DNA of 64,000 bases from Microbulbifer taiwanensis (GTDB lineage Bacteria > Pseudomonadota > Gammaproteobacteria > Pseudomonadales > Cellvibrionaceae). The notes below the pieces were generated by a model. That model searched no databases. It saw only the letters and a list, made by a program, of their open reading frames with translations, and was not told the DNA's origin. The stretch spans positions 1-64,000 of the forward strand of contig NZ_JACZFR010000047.1 in the NCBI RefSeq assembly GCF_014904815.1. The letters are read 5' to 3'. Both the position numbers and the translations under genes were made by a program. Positions 30,684 to 38,089 of this stretch are shown one piece after another. Each line of letters begins with the position of its first letter. Position 1 is the stretch's first letter.

Positions 30684-33161
30684 TTATGGCTCCTTCTTCT
30701 CACGCGTCTGCTTTGCTGGCTCTAGTTTCAGTATTGACAGTGACTCCGAATCTTCAATAGCCTTGATATGCATTGGCCATAACTTTAGCTCCTTAAAGGG
30801 CAAAATATTATCGTCGTAATGCCTACTTATGATATTGCCACTCTGACCTGTATCGTTAATGAAGCCACTATTACTCCAATCATTTAAGTCGATTACCTGT
30901 CGAAAGTTGGCTGTTGTGTTTACTTGATATCCTTCATCGTCTAAGTAGGCCCAATTAGCACTATTTATGGAGAAACGATCCCCTCCTTTGCCGATAGATC
31001 GATTAAAAATAAAGTCTAAAAATTGGATATTAGTAAATGCCTGATGCGTGTAATTAACTGTGAGCACCTCGCCCCATGAGGTATCGGTTCCAATTTTTCG
31101 ATCTATTTCCTTTATAGCTTCATCTAATGCACTCAAAGCTAGATCTTCGCATGTCTCATGTATGTTTGTATCAATCCTATCGCACCAATCGAACTGAAGG
31201 TCCTCGGCTTGATTGATAACACGCGAAATAAACTTTGGATTTCGAAGGCCAGTGAGAAATTGCAGTCGATTTGCACGTTCTTCATGTAATACACTCCCTC
31301 TTAAATCATCTCCGATTAATAATCCACGGAAATGCCTCAACCAAACCAAATAAATAACAGCTTCCGTGCTGTCAATGGATAGTGATCCTTCCCACTCTTT
31401 CAATCGGGTGATCGTAGCTCGCTGTGCCGATGTTGTAGGAGTTAAGTTTTGTAGGAATGTAAGTAATTCTTTTACTTGTAAACTTTCGGTATTCCCTTGT
31501 AGTTCGATAAAATCTTGAGCCGTCAGCTTCCGGCCATTTTGTATATGGTCTTCTAATTTTTGACTAATACCCTCGAATCGATAAGGAGCAGCCCAGAGAT
31601 GCGAGACCATAAAAGGATAGTCTTCAGAATGGTTTTTGTTATTCGAGTTAGCAATGTATCCTTTATCAGGGTTTATGGTCTGCGGCGTTAATTCCAATGG
31701 AATATATCCTTCCCAGTCATAGTTTGACTGCCAGCCAGGTACGGGTAACCTGCCATCACTACTAGTTCGAATGGGAATCTTACCTCCCGCAAATAAACCT
31801 ATATCTCCATGTACATCAGCATAAATGAAATTACTCGCTGGAACCGCATAGCCTTTAAAAGCTGACTTAAAGCTTGACCAATTTTCTGCATAATTAATCT
31901 TGAGAAAACTCTGATACGATTTGTCCGAGTCATCAAAACCAGTCCACCTTAGCGCTAAAGGATGCTCAACTCGCCCAATAGCATCACTTACTAATGGACC
32001 GTGTGTGGTTCTACGAACTTGCCACTTAATCGGTGGAATTGGATCAGTTAAAAACCCAGGAAAATCGGATTTTACATGAATTAGCTCCTCTTCAACCTTC
32101 ATGTCTAACCACTGGCCATCTACTTCATATTGATTGTCATCTAACGGATTTGTGCGTACAACATAAATATCTTGCACATCTGCGATCATATTAGTGGTAC
32201 CCCATGCTATGGATTCATTCCGTCCAGCCAGCACTACAGGAATTCCAGGAAAAGTAGCTCCAGAAACATGTAGCCGATCCCCCTGAATTTCAGCCAAATA
32301 AAACATTGTCGGAATTTGAACGAGTAGATGAGGATCACTTCCCAAAAGCGGCCGACCGCTTTCAGTAAATCGACCTGAAACGGCCCAAGCATTACTACCT
32401 AACGCGTTGTCAATAAATCCAAATCTACGCTGAAGTTGATCATTTTGTGCCAATAGCCCTAGCTGGGTTTGCCTCTCTACGAGTCCTGTAACTTTTATAG
32501 TAGAGTTGGCTTTCGCATTGACGTCCGGGAACATTTCAAACGCTTTAGCTACTCCAATCTCTTTAACTAATAAATCGAGCGCGACTTCAAAATTTAAATT
32601 GTTTCGCCCTAGATTAAAGGCCATCCATTTTGAGATTAGAAGCGAATCTGACGGCTGCCAAAGTTCGGGTTCCGTATCATGTATATAAAATTCGATCGGT
32701 AGTATATTACCTTCATTTATCCACGCATTGACGCCATTCGAATAAGACATCAAAGCTTCACGCGCGGCCAGATCTAAAGATTGCAAATCGGATTGGGCAG
32801 CATGTGAAAAACCAAGCGTTCTCATAAACTTATCACTTTCCAGTGACTCTCGCCCCTGAATCTCACTTAAGCGGCCCTGAGCTAATCGGCGATTGAAGTT
32901 CATTTGCCAGAGGCGGTCTTGTGCGTGTACGTATCCTAATGCAAAGAAGGCATCCTGATCCGTATCTGCAACAATGTGTGGAATCGCTCGCTTATCACGA
33001 ACGATTTTTACAGGCGCGGTCAGTCCTTCATGATAAATTGATCCACTTGATTTGGGTAGACTTTGCAACAGAATTCCATATCCCACACCACAAGCGAGCA
33101 TGATTGGGAGGAAAATCCAAGTTAGTAAACGTGATATAGTTGGGTAAGAACGCGCTAACAT
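30684..33161 (-). CDS. Penicillin-acylase-family Ntn hydrolase (PvdQ-like deacylase)
   Basis: 825 residues, normal for the family. An N-terminal hydrophobic stretch (LLTWIFLPIMLACGVGYGIL) should act as a signal or anchor, placing the enzyme in the periplasm. The alpha-chain region has GYVHAQDRLWQM, and the autocatalytic site is GSNAWAVSG with Ser256 as predicted N-terminal nucleophile of the beta chain; GSDPHLL and AWGTTNM follow as in other penicillin acylases. In pyoverdine synthesis the relative PvdQ removes the fatty acid after export. Here the synthetase opens with an acyl ligase and the next gene is a PvdE-like exporter, so removal of the acyl starter in the periplasm is the simplest role. 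Alternatives are self-protection or cleavage of acyl-homoserine lactones. The family call is firm; the substrate is inferred. Confidence 0.92.
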   Translation of the reverse strand: MLARSYPTISRLLTWIFLPIMLACGVGYGILLQSLPKSSGSIYHEGLTAPVKIVRDKRAIPHIVADTDQDAFFALGYVHAQDRLWQMNFNRRLAQGRLSEIQGRESLESDKFMRTLGFSHAAQSDLQSLDLAAREALMSYSNGVNAWINEGNILPIEFYIHDTEPELWQPSDSLLISKWMAFNLGRNNLNFEVALDLLVKEIGVAKAFEMFPDVNAKANSTIKVTGLVERQTQLGLLAQNDQLQRRFGFIDNALGSNAWAVSGRFTESGRPLLGSDPHLLVQIPTMFYLAEIQGDRLHVSGATFPGIPVVLAGRNESIAWGTTNMIADVQDIYVVRTNPLDDNQYEVDGQWLDMKVEEELIHVKSDFPGFLTDPIPPIKWQVRRTTHGPLVSDAIGRVEHPLALRWTGFDDSDKSYQSFLKINYAENWSSFKSAFKGYAVPASNFIYADVHGDIGLFAGGKIPIRTSSDGRLPVPGWQSNYDWEGYIPLELTPQTINPDKGYIANSNNKNHSEDYPFMVSHLWAAPYRFEGISQKLEDHIQNGRKLTAQDFIELQGNTESLQVKELLTFLQNLTPTTSAQRATITRLKEWEGSLSIDSTEAVIYLVWLRHFRGLLIGDDLRGSVLHEERANRLQFLTGLRNPKFISRVINQAEDLQFDWCDRIDTNIHETCEDLALSALDEAIKEIDRKIGTDTSWGEVLTVNYTHQAFTNIQFLDFIFNRSIGKGGDRFSINSANWAYLDDEGYQVNTTANFRQVIDLNDWSNSGFINDTGQSGNIISRHYDDNILPFKELKLWPMHIKAIEDSESLSILKLEPAKQTREKKEP

Positions 33162-33269
33162 TTCGTGTGTTCCTTGTTGCTACTGGTTCTATTTTCGAAC
33201 AATTTCTTAAATATTATTAGAGAAATTTATGCGTTCTTGATTTCAAGTTATGATCTGAAATAATTTGAG

Positions 33270-34481
33270 CTATATTCCAAGAAAAGAAACCAGTTCATCA
33301 AGTGATAGATAAAATCTTTCGATCTCTTCTTTCGTATTATAGATATAGGAAGAAATCCGTAGTATTTCTCCACCCATTTGGTTATCGACTACAGGCTGAG
33401 CACACATATGGCCGGTTCGGCACATGATGCCGTATGAGTCGCTCAGCGCTCGCGCGATATCGGACAAGTCATCGCAACCTTTGATTCTCAGGCTACCAAT
33501 AGCACACCGATTCTCAGTTGTTTTTGGTCCTAAAATCTGAAGGTAGTCCCTATCCATAGCGCCTCTGATAATGGCTGCTGCTAACTCTTTTGTGTGTTCA
33601 CGGGAGTCCTGTTCACTGATCTGATTCAAATAGGATAGAGCTGCCCCCAAACCCAACGTGGCGGCAATAGGAGGCGTTCCAGCTTCAAACTTATGTGGTA
33701 TTTTGCGCTCTTGAGAACCTTCAATATCCACCCAGTCAACCATGCCTCCGCCTAACATAAGTGGACGTAGCTGATCGAGCATCTCACTTTTTCCATACAA
33801 GCATCCCACACCTGTGGGCCCTAACATTTTATGTCCTGAAAATGCTAGAAAATCGACTGGAATCTTTGATACATCTATGGATAGGTGTGGATGGGGTATA
33901 GACTGAGCGGCATCGACAATGACAATAGCGTCACAAGCTTCTTTCGCAGCTATCGCCATTTGTTTAATGGGTGCAATGTTTCCCGTAACATTTGAACAAT
34001 GAGTAAGTACTACAGCTTTCGGCTTCAACTTCAACAATTCGAAATAGTGCTCAAGATTGATTCCACCATCACTATTGAGGCTGACAAGTTTCACATCAGA
34101 AACTCTTCTCCAGGGAAGTAACTGAGCGTGGTGAGAGTCAAGAAAACCAACTACAACATCTTCCGACTTTAGATTTAGGCCCTGAGCTACCAGGTTTAAT
34201 GCTTCAGTGGTTCCTTTAGTGAAGACGATTTCGTTACCATAAGCTCCCAGATACTGGGCGATCGAATATCTAACTCGTTCATAGGCATCAGACGCCTCCT
34301 CTGAAAGATAATATTTTCCTCTGTGGATATTCACACCGTTCTGGGAGTAATATTCTGAAATGGCGTCTATCACCGAATGTGGCTTTAACGAGGTTGCAGC
34401 ACTGTCGAGATAAGTAATACTCTGCCCGTCAATCTTACGAGCCAGCACAGGAAAATCTGCTCTACATTCCGCTATACCCAT
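33270..34481 (-). CDS. SufS-like cysteine desulfurase / class V aminotransferase
   Basis: 403 residues, close to SufS (406 in E. coli). The PLP lysine is K218 (AFSGHKMLGPTGVG) and the persulfide cysteine is C360 (RTGHMCAQP); both lie where SufS has them. GVNIHRGKYYLSEEAS and KFEAGTPPIA are further family blocks. It should release sulfur from cysteine as an enzyme-bound persulfide, although selenocysteine lyase or another PLP reaction remains possible. The open frame extends to 34529; the ATG at 34481 (MGIAECRADFPVLAR) follows AAGGAGAG and is preferred. It overlaps the end of the PaaK-like gene by 10 bases. No SufE, SufBCD or IscU gene is nearby, so a housekeeping iron-sulfur role is unlikely. 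PvdN of the pyoverdine pathway is in the same fold class but is periplasmic; this protein has no export signal. Confidence 0.88.
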   Translation of the reverse strand: MGIAECRADFPVLARKIDGQSITYLDSAATSLKPHSVIDAISEYYSQNGVNIHRGKYYLSEEASDAYERVRYSIAQYLGAYGNEIVFTKGTTEALNLVAQGLNLKSEDVVVGFLDSHHAQLLPWRRVSDVKLVSLNSDGGINLEHYFELLKLKPKAVVLTHCSNVTGNIAPIKQMAIAAKEACDAIVIVDAAQSIPHPHLSIDVSKIPVDFLAFSGHKMLGPTGVGCLYGKSEMLDQLRPLMLGGGMVDWVDIEGSQERKIPHKFEAGTPPIAATLGLGAALSYLNQISEQDSREHTKELAAAIIRGAMDRDYLQILGPKTTENRCAIGSLRIKGCDDLSDIARALSDSYGIMCRTGHMCAQPVVDNQMGGEILRISSYIYNTKEEIERFYLSLDELVSFLGI

Positions 34482-35773
34482 GACAATTCTCTCCTTTTCT
34501 CTTCTAGAACAGCGACACTCGACATACAAGAGATAAATTTTCCTCCTCGATCAGCAGGAAGGTACTGTGTTGCAGAGCATATAACGTTTTTGGTCTTCAA
34601 TACTTCCTGAAGATCTCGAGTAAGGTTAATTTCCTGTTGCTGTGTCCATGCCTCATTACGTAAATATCGAAACACAAACTCACCTTCTTTGATCTGATTC
34701 ATCTGATACATATCAATCCATGGTGCTGGTCCGACAACTTCATCGATTTCTCTCGGGGTCACCACTGAATGGTCCGACAACCAAAGCACATTTTTTACTC
34801 GACCTTCAGCGCGTGCCGATGGAGCTGGATTACCACATGGACACTCACTTCCACTCAATCGATACAGGTCTCCAGTTGCATAACGAATATGTGGAGATAA
34901 TTCATCGCCAAGTGTGGTAATGACCAACTCTGCAAGCTCTCCCGGCTCAGCCGGTCGACCATCACAAATAAACTCAAGGTAATAGTCTTCGTTATTCATA
35001 TGTTGATGCCCATGTGGACATTCAAAGCCGAGGTATCCTAACTCTGACATTCCGAGCATATCGGCAAAAGCTACATCCTCTCCAAAACATTCTTTTATCT
35101 GGCGTCTGGCGACCTGGGTACAAAGGGTATAGCCAGACATGATGCAGAAACCTTCTGTTTTATGAGGTGAGCGACCAGCCTTCTTCATGGCTCTTATCAA
35201 AAACGCAAAGTGGGTAGGGTCAACAAACAATAAATGAGGGTCATATTCTTCAATTTCGTCTAGCGCCATATTTACCATGTGTTCAGGTGTTGTGAGCAAA
35301 TCGTGGTAAACAGGAAGTACCAGTGTTCCATCTGGTAGCATCCGGCTTTCCATTGTGCTATTTGGATTAGCACATTCAACGTCGGAACAGTTGGGGGCGG
35401 CAAATCGACAGGTTCGTAATTTTAATCCGGGCTTCCAGAGCGATGAAAATTTTGGATTTACAGATATACAACTAGCCTGACGACGGGCGAGATCATATGA
35501 AAGAACAACACTAACCAGTCTATCTCCTTCTGTGCCGGAGCTTTGGAAACGCATAACATATGGGCTTTTAAGATTGTATCCAGAAGCGATAACTCCGGCA
35601 GGGAAGGTCTGGCGGTAATCCTTTTTAACTGTTGGTGGAATTCGGGCTACGTCTGTGAGTGTTGCTATATCTTTAGGATTCAGCCCGGCCTTCTCAAGGT
35701 GCTTACGGAAAAAACGAGTGTTCTCGTAAGCATAAATTATTTCATTTTTTACTTGTTCAAACTTCCAGTTCAT
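34472..35773 (-). CDS. PaaK-like adenylate-forming ligase
   Basis: 433 residues of the phenylacetate-CoA ligase / coenzyme F390 synthetase family. Visible features are the Ser/Thr-rich nucleotide loop (FQSSGTEGDRLVS), MLGMSELGYLGFECPHGH with conserved Cys and His, IRYATGDLYRL, the second Cys cluster SECPCGNPAP, and a C-terminal Lys (RGGKFI). It should activate a carboxylic acid as its AMP ester and pass it to CoA, a carrier or another nucleophile. It is the first gene after a 225-base gap and is coupled to the SufS-like gene, which hints that the acyl adenylate may react with enzyme-bound sulfur, for example to make a thiocarboxylate. That idea is inference. The substrate cannot be read from the sequence. 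Confidence 0.85.
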   Translation of the reverse strand: MNWKFEQVKNEIIYAYENTRFFRKHLEKAGLNPKDIATLTDVARIPPTVKKDYRQTFPAGVIASGYNLKSPYVMRFQSSGTEGDRLVSVVLSYDLARRQASCISVNPKFSSLWKPGLKLRTCRFAAPNCSDVECANPNSTMESRMLPDGTLVLPVYHDLLTTPEHMVNMALDEIEEYDPHLLFVDPTHFAFLIRAMKKAGRSPHKTEGFCIMSGYTLCTQVARRQIKECFGEDVAFADMLGMSELGYLGFECPHGHQHMNNEDYYLEFICDGRPAEPGELAELVITTLGDELSPHIRYATGDLYRLSGSECPCGNPAPSARAEGRVKNVLWLSDHSVVTPREIDEVVGPAPWIDMYQMNQIKEGEFVFRYLRNEAWTQQQEINLTRDLQEVLKTKNVICSATQYLPADRGGKFISCMSSVAVLEEKRRELSWV

Positions 35774-35820
35774 TACCTAAATCCAATATGCCCGAATACT
35801 TTTTTGAGATATAACTTACC

Positions 35821-35844
35821 CTCTGCACTTACCTCAGTGCAAAG
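35821..35844. promoter_or_regulatory. 24-base palindrome upstream of the PaaK-like gene, candidate operator
   Basis: Arms CTCTGCACT and AGTGCAAAG are inverted repeats with one mismatch in nine and a six-base spacer. The centre is about 60 bases upstream of the ATG at 35773, a usual distance for an operator. The protein that binds it is unknown; the size suits a dimeric LuxR- or TetR-type regulator. Confidence 0.4.
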
Positions 35845-35868
35845 AACATACGTGTTTACAAGGAAATT

Positions 35869-35893
35869 GCATGGTAAATCACGACTACCATGC
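35869..35893. repeat. Perfect 8-base inverted repeat
   Basis: GCATGGTA and TACCATGC are separated by nine bases. There is no T run on either side, so it is more likely a binding site or an RNA hairpin than a terminator. Confidence 0.35.
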
Positions 35894-35998
35894 GATAGTG
35901 AGTAATTAAGTACTAGTATTGAGTATCATTGTTTGTACCAAGGCAGCGATAATTTAGTTTTCATATCATTTAACGCTTGAATTGAGAAAACAGTGATA

Positions 35999-36718
35999 TC
36001 ACGCATTCAATAGATGCTTACTTTCTTGTTGTATCGGAGTTGATGATATTTCACCATCCAATAGCTTTAGCTGTGTACGGGCTCTACATGCATATTGTGA
36101 TTCATGTGTCACCATGCAGATGGTTGTACCCTTTCGGTTCAGCTCATCCAAGAGGTCCATGATTTGGTCACCTGTGGTTGAATCTAGGTTTCCAGTCGCT
36201 TCGTCAACCAGCAAGATCGCTGGATCAGCAACTAGTGCACGTGCGATGGCAACACGTTGCTGTTGCCCACCAGAAAGTTGATTAGGTTTGTGTTGAATAC
36301 GATGACTCATGTTAACTTTGTCCAAGCAATTTTTGACACGTTGCTCAATTTCTTTTACGCTGAGCTTGTCACTTCTGTATCGAAGGGGAAGTGCAACATT
36401 GTCAAAGACTGATATATCATCAATAAGATTAAAAGACTGAAAGACAAAACCAATCTTTTTGCATCTGATTTCAGCCGCCTCATCAAGTGATAGATTAGCT
36501 ACATTCATGTCTTCAATTATATATTCACCTCTAGAAGGCATGTCCAGTAGGCCAAGGATCGATAATAGGGTAGATTTTCCACACCCGGAAGGCCCTGAAA
36601 TTGAAACATAGTCACCGGTTGAAATAACCAAGCTTACGTTCTTTAGTGCGTAAGTTTCCATTTCTTCAGTTTCAAAAACTTTAGATATGTTTTCCATTTT
36701 AATTTTTATATCGGCCAT
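35999..36718 (-). CDS. MacB/LolD-type ABC transporter ATPase
   Basis: 239 residues with Walker A (SGPSGCGKSTLLSIL), Q-loop (FVFQSFNL), signature (LSGGQQQRVAIARAL), Walker B (ILLVDEATGNLD) and the switch His (MVTHES). This is the LolD/MacB class that drives FtsX-like permeases. It is followed in the genome order by an adaptor gene and a large permease gene on the same strand, 38 and 76 bases apart, so the three should form one pump: ATPase, periplasmic adaptor and permease. In pyoverdine producers the comparable PvdRT-OpmQ pump secretes the mature peptide. No outer-membrane TolC-like gene is in the window, so a shared one would be needed. Confidence 0.93.
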   Translation of the reverse strand: MADIKIKMENISKVFETEEMETYALKNVSLVISTGDYVSISGPSGCGKSTLLSILGLLDMPSRGEYIIEDMNVANLSLDEAAEIRCKKIGFVFQSFNLIDDISVFDNVALPLRYRSDKLSVKEIEQRVKNCLDKVNMSHRIQHKPNQLSGGQQQRVAIARALVADPAILLVDEATGNLDSTTGDQIMDLLDELNRKGTTICMVTHESQYACRARTQLKLLDGEISSTPIQQESKHLLNA

Positions 36719-36756
36719 GGTGCGTTTCTCCCCTACATATAATCGATTAAGTTTTC

Positions 36757-38013
36757 TTAAGGTTTGATAGCCAGCGTAGATTCGGTATTCGTTAAATTAG
36801 ATAAATCTGAAATAATAAACACATCATTCGTACTCGCACCGGATAAAATTTCTATATAATGACCTGATTGCCGGCCAAATTCTAGTGTCTGGAGTTGTGC
36901 AGTGGAGTTTGTGTTATCCAAGCGGTATAGAGACATCTCACTGTATGGTTGAACGTTGGCAGGACGCTTGATGTAAAAAATTTGCTTTAACGTGTCTGCA
37001 CTAATTGTTGCATCTACATTTAGCTGCGGTCTCGCACTAACCGGTAAATTAGCCGGCAATGAAATTTCGACCTCGACAGTATTATCCTGCACGATAGGAT
37101 CAATGCGCGTAACCGTACCCGGAATTCGGTCTTGCCGGGTGTCAATCATGGCAACTTGGCCGACTGCCACCTGTTGTACCTTACGCTGAGGAACTCTGAT
37201 TAGGGCAATCAGATCAGTTGAACTACCTATCAAGGCAATTTCCTGCCCAGGCGCTAGACTTTGACCAAGCCCCACAGACAATCGCTGCAACACACCTGTG
37301 AAGCTCGCTTTGACGACAAGACTATCTAAACGAGACTGGGCAATATTCAACTCGCCTTGCTGTTGCTTAAGCCGCTCCTGCTGGATATTGACAGACTCTT
37401 CATGCACAAGCTTCAGCTGCTCAATGCCTCGTTCAAGTATCTCGATACGCTTTGCCAGCTGATGTTCTTCCAAAAGCGACTCCTGATACACGAGCTGAGG
37501 GACGATGCCTTTTTTAACCAGCTTTTCTTCCGCTTCACGTTTTAGTATTGCCGCCTCATAACGAGCGTTCATTTCCGCAAGAACTGCAGTTTCGCCCAGA
37601 ATCTCACGTTGATTATTTAACTTTAATTGACGTAAATTAGCATTAGCCTGAACTAGCCCCTGCTGTGCACTTTCTAATTCCTGCATCAGCTCAGGATTTT
37701 CCAAACGTACGATAACGCTTCCACTAGTGACCTCGGCCCCCGGCTTCAGTAAAATCTCCTTTACTGTGGCCGGAGTTAATGACGTTAAAAGCTGCTGTTT
37801 ATTCGAGCTTAAGACCCCATAGCCCTCAGTGATAACTTCCAGATCTCCCCTCTCAACACGTTCAAACAGAATATCGCTCCGAGATACTGATACTGTACTG
37901 GAGGTAAATAGCATCCATGCAATCAAAATTATAGCAAAGACTGATACTGCTAAAAAAAACTGATACTTTCGTATGAGAAGCTTATTTTTTGACTTCTTTT
38001 TAATTACATCCAT
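36757..38013 (-). CDS. MacA/HlyD-type periplasmic adaptor protein
   Basis: 418 residues. A single N-terminal membrane anchor (FFLAVSVFAIILIAWMLF) is followed by a lipoyl-type half (VERGDLEVITEGYGVL), a long alpha-helical coiled-coil hairpin (about residues 105-225, rich in Gln, Glu and Leu) and the second lipoyl and beta-barrel regions (VKASFTGVLQRLSVGLGQ). It should bridge the inner-membrane permease to an outer-membrane channel. It lies between the permease and ATPase genes. The helical hairpin is long enough for a TolC-type partner. Confidence 0.9.
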   Translation of the reverse strand: MDVIKKKSKNKLLIRKYQFFLAVSVFAIILIAWMLFTSSTVSVSRSDILFERVERGDLEVITEGYGVLSSNKQQLLTSLTPATVKEILLKPGAEVTSGSVIVRLENPELMQELESAQQGLVQANANLRQLKLNNQREILGETAVLAEMNARYEAAILKREAEEKLVKKGIVPQLVYQESLLEEHQLAKRIEILERGIEQLKLVHEESVNIQQERLKQQQGELNIAQSRLDSLVVKASFTGVLQRLSVGLGQSLAPGQEIALIGSSTDLIALIRVPQRKVQQVAVGQVAMIDTRQDRIPGTVTRIDPIVQDNTVEVEISLPANLPVSARPQLNVDATISADTLKQIFYIKRPANVQPYSEMSLYRLDNTNSTAQLQTLEFGRQSGHYIEILSGASTNDVFIISDLSNLTNTESTLAIKP

Positions 38014-38089
38014 TTACCATAGGTCCCTAGTTGCCTTACTCGATCAGCAGAGGCTAAACCAATTTGAAATAGTCCAAATTTTCAAACTA

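Larger units (their letters stand above)
35774..35998 (-). promoter_or_regulatory. AT-rich intergenic region, probable internal promoter
   Basis: This 225-base gap separates the ATPase gene from the PaaK-like gene and is the largest in the cluster on the minus strand. It is AT-rich and contains two inverted repeats listed separately. No convincing terminator with a T run is seen. It may be where a second transcript begins (ligase to synthetases) or where the pump operon, which is upstream in transcription, partly ends. No -35/-10 pair could be assigned with confidence; a TATATC box lies between the palindrome and the start codon. Confidence 0.4.

Noticed and set aside
33270-34529. PvdN-type identity for the class V aminotransferase, to complete the pyoverdine parallel
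   Set aside because: PvdN is exported to the periplasm; this protein lacks an export signal and keeps the SufS persulfide cysteine in RTGHMCAQP.
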